Part shown: in pieces, positions 43,950-53,909 of the stretch
How the letters are laid out: each line of letters starts with the position of its first letter
How positions within the stretch are numbered: the stretch's first letter is position 1
Assembly: GCA_947311845.1 (NCBI GenBank)
Contig: CAMZMU010000116.1
Coordinates: 3,276,421-3,340,420, forward strand
Direction of reading: 5' to 3'
DNA from: Poa pratensis
Taxonomy: Eukaryota; Streptophyta; Magnoliopsida; Poales; Poaceae
DNA: 64,000 nucleotides
Position numbers and translations under genes: made by a program
The notes under the pieces: model-generated
What the model saw: the letters and a program-made list of their open reading frames with translations, nothing else
Databases searched by the model: none
Told to the model about the DNA's origin: nothing

Positions 43950-45199
43950 AGAACTTGGGCGCAGAGCAATGGAGGGGCAGCGCGAGGAAGGAGACGAGGG
44001 GCGGCGCAGGGAGCAAATGGCAAGTAAAAAATTCTGCCAGCGCCGTCCCCCCTATTTACCACAGATCGCGAAATAATCGTAACCGTCAAAGTAGATGCAT
44101 ACGCTCCGCGCGAAATCTGGCCATACACGTGGCGGCCACGGAGAGCAACCGTCGCCGGCCACTCCGCCCACTACGCACGAGAATCCAGGAAACCATCATC
44201 ACGCCCCGTGAAAATCGCGCCAGAACGGTCAAATCAAGTCCACGCGGCGTCATCCCTGGTCAGCTCTGCAGAAACGGGCCCACAAAACAGGGTCACGTCT
44301 TATCAAAGCCTCTCCAAGCACGCCACCGCTTGTCAGAGATAGCAGTCGCAAAATGCGTCATTGCTGACGTTATTCTCTCTTTCACAACTGGCATAAAAGT
44401 CACTCGATGATATCTTCGGGTGGTCTCTCGTATAAGTCTCGGTTGGTTTTTTAGCAAAGGTCATAGAGGCCAGTCGAAATTCTTTCGACTGCAGCATCGT
44501 ACTCCCATCGGGAGCGTATCAAAAAAATTCTTTGACTAAAATGTGCAGGGTAAAAGATCTTGAGATTATCCTCCATTGCAAGCAATAAAGCACAATCTCG
44601 GGGGCTACTCCATCGGGAGCGCTGTCACGCACCCGATAAAATAATGGCAAAATATCAGTCGACAATTTACTCGACTCAGTTCATAAGCAAAATCACACTC
44701 GAAATATTCCCGAGTTGATCTGACGATCCTTGGATGCTGCATGCATAGTGCAAAGGTAAGACCCACCGATCAGTCGAGTTGGGCTGAGGACCGCTCCAGC
44801 AGCGTTATCCTCAAATGTTCCGTGTCAGCAGACATGATGAAAAAATCCCGACGGACGCGTTGGGTTGATTCAAAATTATGCTGCAGTTCGATTCCGTAAG
44901 ACCTCAACGGCTGTTTCGAGTCTGTCCAGTTTGTTCCAGATTCGAGTCCGGGGACTCGAGTTTGATTGAAAGCTAGTATGGTTTTGCCACAAATGGTAGT
45001 TAACTGGCCCCGATCCGTCATGTGTGCCGGGCCTGCTAAGCTAATATCCCTTGACTATCATAAGCAAAAACTCATAATCGATGAAACACTCGATATAGCC
45101 AACATGTGCTATTTCATAAGAATTCTAAATACAGATGTAAAAAATGTAATGTGCATGATGTATGAGTCCATGCCTGACTCTTCGAATCAGACAAGTACT
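43950..45199 (+). other. Non-coding 3' region of the second Tat element
   Basis: About 1.25 kb without coding signal. It contains repeated CTCGACT/AGTCGA-type motifs and short duplications such as CCATCGGGAGCG (44505, 44610). It ends in the PPT. Confidence 0.6.
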
Positions 45200-45209
45200 C
45201 GGGGGCTAC
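45200..45209 (+). promoter_or_regulatory. Polypurine tract of the second Tat element
   Basis: CGGGGGCTAC directly before TGACATGGG. The same motif is used by Tat element 1. Confidence 0.85.
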
Positions 45210-45698
45210 TGACATGGGTATGCCTATCGGGTACCCTACCATGAGGGTACCTGGTGCACGTATCGACTAGGCCCAACTATCAGAGCCTACATGAAGCCCA
45301 TGAAGGGAGGCCCACGAAGATGGAGTATCCTCCAAGTTTGGCGAAGCAATAGTCGGTTTAGAGTTTCCTTACTTGTAAATCGAGTCGGTTACGAACACCC
45401 GGGACCCAGCCTATTATTTAAGGACTGGGAGGGCCATCGAACCAGACAACGAACAAACAGAGCCACAAACCCTAACGAGATCGACATCTCGCCGGGATCC
45501 TTGTAACCATCATATTCACAAAGCAATAACAGACAGGCAGGACGTAGGGGTGTTACCTCCACACGAGGGCCCTGAACCTGGGTAAAATCTTTGCCCTGCT
45601 TGTCAGCCGACGATACTTCCAGCTCTACCACGTTCTCTCCCCCATATTCATAACCTAGGGACCTTAACCATGGGTCTTGATGAGTCTACCCCTCGTCA
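45210..45698 (+). repeat. 3' LTR of the second Tat element (489 bp)
   Basis: It matches 36235-36721 with about four differences by eye, the highest LTR identity in the window. Confidence 0.95.
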
Positions 45699-45703
45699 GC
45701 GTG

Positions 45704-46182
45704 GCTACAGTGTACTGATGTGACTAGAGTACAAGTGGGACCCATGCATAGTAACCTTTGTCTCCTTGTCCCCTTCTTGTCCCCTGGGTCTCCTCTATAT
45801 AAAGGCACCAGGGGGATGGGATGAAAAAAGGCACACACTCACGGGAGCTCATTTCCCCCGCGGGAGCTCTCCTCTCTGGAGATTAGCAGTGGTTAGCAGC
45901 TTGATTAGCAGTGATTAGAGGCATACTTAGAGGCACTTAGAGGTATCCAGCTCGAGGAGCATTTGTACACACTGCATATACAGAGGGAAATACACCAAAG
46001 TAGGATAGATGCTGCAGTAGGGGTTTTACCTCCTCACGAGGGCCCCGAAGCAGGGTAGATCTTTGTGTTTGCAGTGTTCTTCGTGTGCGACTCCATCGCG
46101 CAATCCCTCCCCGAATCCTCAAGCGTACGTTCGGCCCCAGACTAAGCCTACCCCTAGGCATCTGCGTGTTCCCACCACGACA
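45704..46182 (+). repeat. 3' LTR of the non-autonomous Gypsy, right portion
   Basis: It resumes after the TSD GCGTG and matches the distal part of the left LTR, including the TATA box (TATATAAAGG at 45796-45805) and the end CCACGACA. Confidence 0.93.
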
Positions 46183-46187
46183 GGGCC

Positions 46188-47692
46188 TTGAACTTGTTCT
46201 TGGTTTGGTTCACCATTTGCTTCCATGATAGGCGCCGTTTCAACTTGTGATGAAGAGGCCTCCACTTGAATGGAGTTTGGACTTGCTTGAGGAGACTCGT
46301 AATGAATCTCAACGGGGCGATGGAAACCAATGCCCATTCTTCTTATAGCATCTTGAGGCTCTTCATTATCTACATCACAAACATGAAATTGCGCCACTTG
46401 GGAGCCATCATTCTCATCGAACCTCACATCACAAGATTCTATGACTTTCCCAACGGTCTTGTCATAGACTCTATAGGTGTGAGATTCGGCACCGTACCCA
46501 ACAAAAACACCCTCTAAAGCTTTAGATTCAAATTTAGACAAACGACCACTTTTGTTCTTATAGAAACACTTACAACCAAATACTCGGTAGTAGGAGACAT
46601 TGGGCTTGTTGCCGGTGAGCATCTCATAAGATGTAAACTTCTTGCCAACTCGAAAGAATAGCCGGTTAGATGAGTGACACGCGTGGAGATAGCCTCGGCC
46701 CATAAGAATAGCGGAGACTTAAACTCCGCCAACATAGACCTTGCCATATCCATGAGAGTCCGGTTCTTCCTTTCGGCTACACCATTTTGTTGAGGGGTAT
46801 ATGCAGCGGAATATTGATGATGAATCCCCTCTTCACTAAGAAACTCATTTAAGGTGTAGTTCTTGAACTCGAAGCCATTATCACTCCTAATGACCAAAAT
46901 AGGGACATTGTATTGGCGTTGAACAATATTGGAAAAATCGATGACGGCTTGTTGGGTCTCATCCTTCGTCTTGAAGAAATAAACCCAAGTAAATCTTGAA
47001 TAGTCATCAACAATCACCAAACAATATTTCTTCCCACCAAGACTAGGTTGAGGCACGGCACCAAAGAGATCAACATGAAGAAGTTCCAATATCCTCTTTG
47101 ATGAAATGATGGTCTTGCTTGGATGGGGAGAATCATGCATCTTTCCTTCAACACAAGCCCTACAAAGACGATCTCTAGAAAAAGAAACATTGTCTTTTAG
47201 TCCAAGAATGTGGCCACCCTTGTGAAGACTTTGCAAAGTTCTCATGTTGACATGGGACAAGCGGCGATGCCACAACCATCCCACGTCGGCCTTTCCGAAT
47301 AAGCATATTGCTTGAGTGTTGGTAGACCCCGAAAAGTCCACCACGAACAACTCATTTTCAACATACCCAACGAACATGACCTTTAGAGTCTTGCTCCTCA
47401 AGAGTACCACCATATCAATAGTAAAATGGACATCAAAATTCATCTTATTAAGTGCACGAACGGACATAAGATTGTAACCGAGGGACTCGACAAGCATGAC
47501 ATTTACAAGGGTGATATCCTTTGCAACTACCACCTTGCCGAGACCCATTACCTCCGCTTTTGATTTATCACCATAGGAGACGGATGCTTGATTTATATTT
47601 GGTCCCAACTCCGTCATGATCTCTTTGCTTCCGGTCATATGACTAGTGCATCCACTATCAACCACCCATTTAGACCCACCGGAAGCATAGTC
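46188..47692 (-). pseudogene. Protease and integrase of the Maximus-like Copia, interrupted at the C-terminus
   Basis: The minus frame from 47692 reads SKWVVDSGCTSHMTG (Asp protease D-S-G). The integrase zinc site (WHRRLSHVNMRTL ... LCRACVEGK) and core (ELLHVDLFGAV, VIRSDNGFEFKN, YTPQQNGVAERKNRT) follow. A frameshift near 46690 moves the end (SYEMLTGNKPNVSYYRVFGC, VFVGYGAESHTYRVYD) into the frame 46703-46188. The nested Gypsy element splits it from the RT half at 31746. Confidence 0.92.
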
Positions 47693-50254
47693 CTACAAGA
47701 AATCATTGCTTGGTTTTAGGTACCCATTTCTCAATGGGTCCTCTTTTGTTAGCAACAAGGGTCTTAGGAACCCAAATAGAGTAAGCAATGTAACCATCAT
47801 AAGGACCAACATATTTTGCATAAACATCCCCATAGTAATCAACATAAAGAAAGTAGTTGGGATTGTTATTCCCCGCAAAGTCACTACGAGTGGTCTTGCC
47901 CCTAGTGGCATTACCATCCTCAATGGGAGGCTTGGCTTGTGCGGGCTTGGCATTGGTGTTGCTCTTCTTCTTCTTTGCCTTGGCCACATAACCGAGGCCC
48001 TCCTTCCCTTTGTGTGGCTTTTGCTCAAAAACTTGAGCACCACCTTTTCATTACCTTTAGGAATGGAGGCCTTGGCACTAGTGGCCTTGGCAAGCTCAAC
48101 CTTCAACCTAGCATTTTCCTCAATAACATTTGTATGATCACAAGAGGGAGTAGAGGTGCTAGGTGAGTTAGATTTGGAAAGTTGAGTTTGAAGTTGCTCA
48201 TGAGACTTGACTAGAAGAGAGTGAGTACTTTCCAAGGCCTTATGAGCCTTGTTAAGTTTCTCCACATCCTCAAGGAGTCTAGCATTAGCAACCACAAACT
48301 CGGCTTTCTCCTTTTTAACCACTTTATATTTAGCAAAGACATGATCTCTATCCTTAATGATTTTAGCAATTATTTCATCATTTTTATCATCAAGAGACTC
48401 AATTCTTTCCTCAAGAGAGGTTCTATATTCACTTTCTTCTTCAAGAGAAGCATTCAAGGATTCTATGGAAGCATTCAAGGATGCTATGGTGAGAGAATCC
48501 TCTCTCTCAATTTTTCCCTTGTCATCAAGAATTTCTTCGGCCGCATCAAGTTGTCTCAAGAGAGACTCAACATAAGCCTTAGCTTCACCTTGCAAGTTAG
48601 CCATAATAGTATCGGAAGCAACAAGTTCTTTCTTAATCACAAGACTAGTTTTATCATCTATTTCATGCATAGTCTTGGAAGTAGAAGATGATACCTCGGT
48701 GACGAAAGCCATGAGGCAACGAGCGGCGTTGACGGAGAGGTTCTCATTGGGGGATTCGAAGAGAGAAGGAGGTGGAGTTGATACAATGGCCAAAGCGGCC
48801 ACCTCACGAGTGGGTTCTTCTTCTTCTTCGGAATCCTCGGAAGGATACTCTTCTTGAGTCAACAACACAATTCTTGGTGCTTTCTTGAAGAATGGCTTCC
48901 TCTTGACAAATGGCTTCTTTTGTATGATGTTTGATTCGCCCTTGAGGACAAGCCTTCCACCATTTTGCTCTCTATTCTCATAAGGACAATCCTTGATGAA
49001 GTGATGCTTGTTATGACAATTGTAGCAAGTCTTTATCCTATTAGCAAACTCCTTCTTCCCACTTGGATTGTTTGTTCGATCAAGTTGAGCCTTTGCCTTG
49101 GCCGGGTCATTCCAAAATGTCCTTGTTGCAAGAGCTATGTGACCATGGAGAGCCGGTTCAAGTTCATCGGGAGGAAGGTTGTTTGGGCATGCTTCAACTT
49201 CATCATGTTCATTAGGGCACACAACCTTGGCCTTCAAAGCAAGAGAGGGACCTTGCTTCATTCCCATGGCCCTCGCACGGTTATCTTCGGCATTCTTGGT
49301 GGCAACCTTGGAGGCTTGCACTTCTTGCATAACTTCATTGGATGTCATTTCGTTGTAGTTGTGTCTTCCTTGAATGGACTTCAACTCGATGGGCTCGAAA
49401 GGCAAGAGAGCATTCACATACTTCCTCTTGACCCAAGCATCATCCACATAGGTTGCCCCCACATCAAAGAAGGCCTTTGCAAGAGTCTTGAGTCTTCCAT
49501 ACATGTCTTCATGATTCTCATTGTCAAACATGTAGAAGCCTTCGGCATCATTGCTCAAAGAATCATATCGGTTTCTCTTCATGCTTTCATTCCCAAGAAA
49601 TGCAACCTCAAGACAATTCCAAGCTTCTTTGGCAGTGGTGGCATTGAGAACATAATGCTTGTCATTTTCACTCAATGAAAGTTCAATCATATGGAGTGCG
49701 GAGGCATTGAGTTGCTTTTCGGCAAACTCTCTTCTTGTCACATTGCTTGGATCCGCAACCTTGTAACCATCTTCAATGATCCTCCAAAGCTCGATAGAGG
49801 CACTGTTAATATGAGATTTCATTGAGCGTTGCCAACTAGCAAAAGCTAATGCATTAAGCTTAGGTGGAGGGCCAATGGGGTTTAAGAGGGTGGTGATAGG
49901 TGGGTCGATAGGGTACCATCCCGGAACGGCATGGTACTCTTCCTTCCCATCTTCATGCTTGGTAGAAGGTGGAGGAGATGGTTTAGATCCGGAGTTGGAT
50001 TCCACCCTCTTCTTATCTTTCCCTTTACCCTCCTCGGTATCACCTTCATCGGAGTTAGAGATACCCTCTAGTGGGATGAGTTCCGAAACCTTGGCATTTG
50101 TGAATTTCATGAGCATGTCACGCAACTCATCAAATTTGACATTCATGACATTCATGGACGATGTCAATGTTGTTTCCAACGTTTTGATATCGGCCATGGA
50201 TGTCATGGTCTCTTTAGCCTTGGCAAGATCGGCCTCATCCTCACTTTGTGTCAT
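47693..50254 (-). CDS. Gag of the Maximus-like Copia
   Basis: This is a long open frame of 853 codons. The N-terminal part has short helices and acidic/Lys stretches. The gag core is at about residues 110-330 (LNALAFASWQRSMKSHINS, WNCLEVAFLGNESMKRNRYD, MYGRLKTLAKAF). A CX2CX4HX4C knuckle CYNCHNKHHFIKDC is near residue 417. A coiled-coil region (SLNASIESLNASLEEESEYR ... EKLNKAHKALESTHSLL) follows. The natural C-terminus (GNNNPNYFLYVDYYGDVYA ... WVPKTK) is in another frame from about 48035, so one indel exists there. A UAG (47693-47695) separates gag from the pol frame. Confidence 0.88.
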   Translation of the reverse strand: MTQSEDEADLAKAKETMTSMADIKTLETTLTSSMNVMNVKFDELRDMLMKFTNAKVSELIPLEGISNSDEGDTEEGKGKDKKRVESNSGSKPSPPPSTKHEDGKEEYHAVPGWYPIDPPITTLLNPIGPPPKLNALAFASWQRSMKSHINSASIELWRIIEDGYKVADPSNVTRREFAEKQLNASALHMIELSLSENDKHYVLNATTAKEAWNCLEVAFLGNESMKRNRYDSLSNDAEGFYMFDNENHEDMYGRLKTLAKAFFDVGATYVDDAWVKRKYVNALLPFEPIELKSIQGRHNYNEMTSNEVMQEVQASKVATKNAEDNRARAMGMKQGPSLALKAKVVCPNEHDEVEACPNNLPPDELEPALHGHIALATRTFWNDPAKAKAQLDRTNNPSGKKEFANRIKTCYNCHNKHHFIKDCPYENREQNGGRLVLKGESNIIQKKPFVKRKPFFKKAPRIVLLTQEEYPSEDSEEEEEPTREVAALAIVSTPPPSLFESPNENLSVNAARCLMAFVTEVSSSTSKTMHEIDDKTSLVIKKELVASDTIMANLQGEAKAYVESLLRQLDAAEEILDDKGKIEREDSLTIASLNASIESLNASLEEESEYRTSLEERIESLDDKNDEIIAKIIKDRDHVFAKYKVVKKEKAEFVVANARLLEDVEKLNKAHKALESTHSLLVKSHEQLQTQLSKSNSPSTSTPSCDHTNVIEENARLKVELAKATSAKASIPKGNEKVVLKFLSKSHTKGRRASVMWPRQRRRRATPMPSPHKPSLPLRMVMPLGARPLVVTLRGITIPTTFFMLITMGMFMQNMLVLMMVTLLTLFGFLRPLLLTKEDPLRNGYLKPSNDFL

Positions 50255-50289
50255 ACTTCTCTTAGGCGGTTAAACCCAAAACAAGAGAG

Positions 50290-50308
50290 CCTAGGCTCTG
50301 ATACCAAT
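50290..50308 (-). promoter_or_regulatory. Primer-binding site of the Maximus-like Copia
   Basis: The minus strand reads TTGGTATCAGAGCCTAGG two bases inside the LTR end; TGGTATCAGAGC is the complement of plant initiator tRNA-Met. Confidence 0.88.
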
Positions 50309-51644
50309 TGAAAGGATCGGTATGACACCTAGAGGGGGGGTGAATAGGTGCTACTTCAATTTTAGTACTTTTTCAAATTAGGCTTGACACAAAAAGGTAA
50401 ATTCTCTAGATATGCAACTACGGTGAATTTACCTATATGACAAGCGAACAACTAAACAAGATACACGAAGTAAAGACAATAAACAAGGATAGAAGTAACC
50501 GAAAGTGAAAGCACACGGAGACACGGATGTAATCCCGAGTTCCTCCTTTTTAGGGGAGTACGTCTCGTTGGAGAGGTGTGAGCTACCACAAAGGTCAAAA
50601 CTCAACCGCCACAAAGGCGGGTGCACCCTCTTCTCCGATGAACCGCACCACAAAGGTTTGGTTCACCTTCCACTATCGGAATCCTTCAAGGCGGAATCCG
50701 GAGCCCTTACAACAACGATCCGGGGCTCAACCCACAAGAGGATTGGGGGCTCCCGAACAGCTATAATCTGTCACAAAGACAACAAGTGAGTACAATAAGA
50801 AGCTAGGTTTTCCTAATGGAAATCCTAGCCAAGGGGCCCTCAAGTGAATGAGGGGGAAATGAAGAACGGCTTTGTGAAGATGTAGATCCGGGCCTTCTCC
50901 TTCAATCCTCCAAGTATCAATGAGTTTGGGTGGAGGGATTGGGAGATCTAGTGATTCTTGAGCTTGCAATAATGGAGACTTCAAGTTTGGGCGAGCTGGC
51001 TGGCTGGAGGTTGGTGGAGGGGTATAAATACCCCTCCAGAAAAACTAGCCGTTTTCAGTCCACTTGGGCCGGAGACTCCGGCCTGGAAGTCCGGAGACTC
51101 CGGGCAGGCCGGAGACTCCGGGGGTACTCCGGGGATACTCCGGACCTGATACCGCAGCTGCCGTCGCTTTAACACTTCACTTCAAAACTCTGTCAGGGGC
51201 CGGAGACTCCGGACTGGAGGTGCGGAGACTCCGGTCGGGCCGGAGACTCCGGGGTAACTCCGGGGTAACTCTGGACCCTATACCGAAGCTGCCGTCGCTT
51301 TAACACTTTGCTTCAAAACTTTGTCAGGGGCCGGAGACTCCGGACTGGAGGTGCGGAGACTCCGGTCGGGGCGGAGACTCCGGGGTAACTCCGGGGTAAC
51401 TCCGGACCCTATACCGAAGCTGCCGTCGAAAGCGTCAACGCCTGAGAGACCGGAGACTCCGGCCCTCAAGACCGGAGACTCCGGCCTGGGCAGGCAGAAT
51501 GCAGACTTCTTTTTCCTGTCAAGTGATTCGATGCAATGTGCAAATATTTCTTTTGACTCCTGCACTACTTAACATCACTTAGATAAATCCTAGTGTTGTT
51601 GCCTAACACACAAAAAACAAAGGGATATAAAATATGCCCTTTCA
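50309..51644 (-). repeat. 5' LTR of the Maximus-like Copia (1336 bp)
   Basis: Complete; TGAAAGG...CCTTTCA ends, followed by the TSD CCATC. It contains the same palindrome cluster (51067-51485) and TATA palindrome (51016-51037) as the left LTR. Confidence 0.94.
51016..51037. promoter_or_regulatory. TATA box inside a perfect 10-bp-arm palindrome (right LTR)
   Basis: Same as at 25923-25944. In the 5' LTR this would be the promoter of the genomic transcript. Confidence 0.6.
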
Positions 51645-51687
51645 CCATCTTATTTGTCTCCTCTCCTCTCTTCTTCACAGTTCCACC

Positions 51688-52715
51688 ATGAATCCACCGA
51701 TCACTCGCTACGGGACGGTGCTTGCACATGGCAATACCTATCTCAAAGTCGTTTACACGAACGACAGCGCCAAGGTGCCGGATTTTCATTCCGATTTCGA
51801 GTATTGGCTTGACGAAGCTAAGGAGCAAGACAAGTTCATGGGCCTTGATCTCGAGTACACAGCCGATCAAAGAGATATTGCTGTCATCCAACTTTGTTTC
51901 AAGAAAAATGTCATGGTCTTCCAGTGGGCACGGTAAATTTGTCATCCCATTCTCGGATAGGAAAATTGCATAGGATAGCAAAACTTGTCTCTTTGCTCTC
52001 TTTGGGAGAATCATGTGTCTTTTGATTCATATATAAGAAAGTAATTAAAATTATGTACTTGTGTGCCGAAAATTGCATAGGATAGCAAAACATTTAAATT
52101 TGCTCAATCATGTGTCTTTTGATTCATATATAGGAAAGTAATTAAAATTATATACTTGTGTGCCGAAAATTGCATAGGATAGCAAAACATTTAAATTTGC
52201 TCAATCATGTGTCTTTTGATTCATATATAGGAAAGTAATTAAAATTATGTACTTGTGTACCAAAAATTGCATAGGATATCAAAACATTTAAATTTGCTCA
52301 ATCATGTGTGTTTTGATTCATATATAGGAAAGTAATTAAAATTATGTACTTGTGTGCCGAAAATTGCATAGGATAGCAAAACATTTAAATTTGCTCAATC
52401 ATGTGTCTTTTGATTCATATATAGGAAAGTAATTAAAATTATGTACTTGTGTGCCGAAAATTGCATAGGATAGCAAATTAATTATACACTCTTGTTACAT
52501 ATACACACTCTTGTTAATTATACACTCTTGCATCAGTATTTAACATTTTGTTCCATTTGTTGTTTCAGTAGTGACAAGCACTGTCTAATACTCATGGATT
52601 TCCTTCGTAGCGGCATACATTTTGCTAGCGTTGATATAACGAATGACAAGATCAAGATGAGGCGCACCTGGGATCTTGAGATACCAGCTGCCTGCCACTT
52701 TGATACGAGAATGGA
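51688..52715 (+). pseudogene. Captured 3'-5' exonuclease-like (WRN/RNase D-type) gene fragment in the CACTA
   Basis: Exon 1 (51688-51932) encodes MNPPITRYGTVL, YWLDEAKEQDKFMGLDLEYT and IAVIQLCF. The D-x-E of GLDLEYT fits exonuclease motif I of DEDD enzymes. A GT donor (51933) and an acceptor TTTCAG (ending 52568) join in phase to exon 2 (52569-52715): CLILMDFLRSGIHFASVDIT, NDKIKMRRTWDLEIPAACH. This matches the plant WRN-exonuclease-like pattern through the motif II region. Motif III and the C-terminus are missing. The leader, CT-rich with an ACCATG context, is now cut from the upstream arm by the Copia. A host-gene capture is inferred; activity is not expected. Confidence 0.7.
51961..52475 (+). 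repeat. 97-bp tandem repeat inside the intron of the captured gene
   Basis: Units recognised by GAAAATTGCATAGGATAGCA start at 51961 (diverged), 52068, 52165, 52262, 52359 and 52456. The last five are nearly identical. It expanded after capture or was already in the host intron. Confidence 0.93.
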
Positions 52716-52749
52716 GAAAATAATTTATTTTTCAATTTCTCTCTTTTTT

Positions 52750-53480
52750 GTTTACTTAAATAATTGTTCGGATTCACAAAATAAAGATGTGTGACATCAT
52801 GGAGAAAACATTGATCACTTTTGTGGCAAACATGAAAATATGATAAATCCGGGGCGTTATTGGCATAATTGCCTGTTTATCATGTTTTTATGGCAAGCAT
52901 GATGATATGCAACTCATATTTCAATTTCTCTCTTTTTTCTAATCGATTTAGACATATTTTTTTGTCAAATTTCGATTTACGAATTTATAGATATAAATTA
53001 TTCAATATTAAATGCAAAAAGCGAAAAAGTTAATTATTATTTAAATTCAACATTATTTGAATGCAAGATTATTATTACTTATTTATTTTTGTTTACTTAA
53101 ATAATTGTTCGAATTCACAAAATAAAGATGTGTGACATCATGGAGAAAACATTGATCACTTTTGTGGCAAACATGAAAATATGATAAACCCGGGACGTTA
53201 TTGGCATAATTGCCTGTTTATCATGTTTTTATGGCAAGCATGATGATATGCAAGTCATATTTCAATTTCTCTCTTTTTTCTTATCGATTTAGACATATTT
53301 TTTGTCAAATTTCGATTTACGAATTTATAGATATGAATCAATATTAAATGCAAAAAGCGAACAAGTTAATTATTATTTAAATTTAACATTATTTGAATGC
53401 AAGATTAGTATTACTTATTTATTTTTGTTTACTTAAATAATTGTTCGGATTCACAAAATAAAGATGTGTGACATCATGTT
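52750..53480 (+). repeat. About 340-bp tandem duplication in the CACTA right arm
   Basis: Units start at 52750, 53091 and 53427 (partial), recognised by GTTTACTTAAATAATTGTTC. AT-rich, no coding signal. Confidence 0.92.
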
Positions 53481-53557
53481 TCAAGGGTTAATATGATTGA
53501 TAGCATACTATTGTCAGGTAAACATTCATTGTCTCTTGGAAGCTCACAAGGAAGGAA

Positions 53558-53618
53558 CCAAGAAGTTAAGCGTGCTGGAGGTGGAGCAGTCTGAGGATGG
53601 GTGACCGACCGGGAACTG
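53558..53618 (+). ncRNA. 5S rRNA-like segment in the CACTA right arm
   Basis: AGAAGTTAAGCGTGCTGGAG followed by GAGGATGGGTGACC and GGGAACTG resembles the internal control region of plant 5S rRNA (box A, intermediate element, box C order). The 5' third of 5S rRNA is missing and the middle is diverged. It is not a functional rRNA gene. It could be a 5S-derived exon, a SINE-like relic or a captured fragment. Confidence 0.55.
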
Positions 53619-53739
53619 TCAGTAGAAGTGAGAAATTAAGAATGATTAAAGTTAAAAATGAAAAAAAGGGAAACATAAACCCTAAACCCCAAAAATGAGA
53701 AAAAATTAGCCTAAACCCCAAAAATGAGAAAAAAAAATT

Positions 53740-53909
53740 AGAAACTATTTAGTCCCGGTTCGTGTTACGAACCGGGCCTCTAGTCCGGGGTCATAACCCA
53801 CCCGGGACGAGAGGTGGGGGGCCTCTAGTCCCGATTCGGTTGTCCCGGGTGCGCACCCGGGACCAAAGATCCTCACCAGCCCGGACTAGAGGCCCTGTTT
53901 CTACTAGTG
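53740..53909. repeat. CACTA right sub-terminal and terminal repeats
   Basis: Motifs of the AGTCCCGGTTCGT / ACGAACCGGG type, in both orientations, mirror those at 24760-24960. They end in TTTCTACTAGTG and the TSD TAA. Confidence 0.85.

Larger units (their letters stand above)
36235..45698 (+). mobile_element. Tat-lineage Ty3/Gypsy retrotransposon (second Tat element), complete
   Basis: The LTRs 36235-36721 and 45210-45698 have TGAC...GTCA ends and the TSD GCGTG (36230-36234; 45699-45703). PBS TGGCGCCGTCTGTGGGA and PPT CGGGGGCTAC are present. Gag, protease, RT, RNase H, archaeal-type RNase H and integrase read on the plus strand; an antisense ORF follows. LTRs differ at only about two substitutions and two indels by eye (over 99 percent identity), so this is the youngest insertion of the nest. 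Nevertheless the coding region carries several one-base frameshifts. Confidence 0.95.
31752..46182 (+). mobile_element. Non-autonomous Gypsy-type LTR retrotransposon (LARD-like) without coding genes
   Basis: The LTRs (31752-33108; 35353-36234 plus 45704-46182) end in TGTCGGGG...CGACA and the TSD is GGGCC (31747-31751; 46183-46187). A PBS TGGCGCCCACCGTGGGG follows the left LTR and a purine-rich tract precedes the right one. The interior (33109-35352) is only 2.2 kb of tandem repeats with no gag or pol, so it must have used proteins of another element. It is inserted in the Copia pol region and itself carries a Tat element in its right LTR. Confidence 0.92.
25211..51644 (-). mobile_element. Maximus/SIRE-like Ty1/Copia retrotransposon (minus strand)
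   Basis: The LTRs (25211-26540 and 50309-51644) have seven-base perfect ends TGAAAGG...CCTTTCA and are flanked by the TSD CCATC (25206-25210 and 51645-51649). On the minus strand the order is gag, protease, integrase, RT, RNase H, then an additional ORF before the 3' LTR, as in the Maximus/SIRE lineage. The PBS is TGGTATCAGAGC (initiator tRNA-Met type). A 14.4-kb Gypsy derivative interrupts the region between integrase and RT. LTRs differ by roughly 18 substitutions plus a few indels by eye, about 1.3 percent. Confidence 0.95.
24707..53909 (+). mobile_element. Non-autonomous CACTA (En/Spm) transposon split by nested retrotransposons
   Basis: The left terminus CACTAGTAGAAATGAGCC and the right terminus (reverse strand CACTAGTAGAAACAGGGCC) are flanked by the three-base TSD TAA (24704-24706 and 53910-53912). 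Both arms carry repeated sub-terminal motifs of the GGGACTAG / CTAGTCCCGG type in both orientations. Removing the Copia insertion and one CCATC copy leaves about 2.76 kb. No transposase is present; instead a host-gene fragment occupies the interior, so it needed an autonomous relative to move. The strand given is that of the captured gene. Confidence 0.88.

Noticed and set aside
48965..49678. Plus-strand ORF of 237 codons opposite the Copia gag
   Set aside because: It is the antisense shadow of a long conserved gag frame; no family resemblance.
53558..53618. A functional 5S rRNA gene
   Set aside because: Only the internal control region is recognisable, the 5' third is missing and the middle is diverged; no tandem 5S spacer structure is present.
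24707..53909. Autonomous CACTA with transposase
   Set aside because: No TNP2-type transposase motifs in either arm; the interior carries the exonuclease-like fragment instead.
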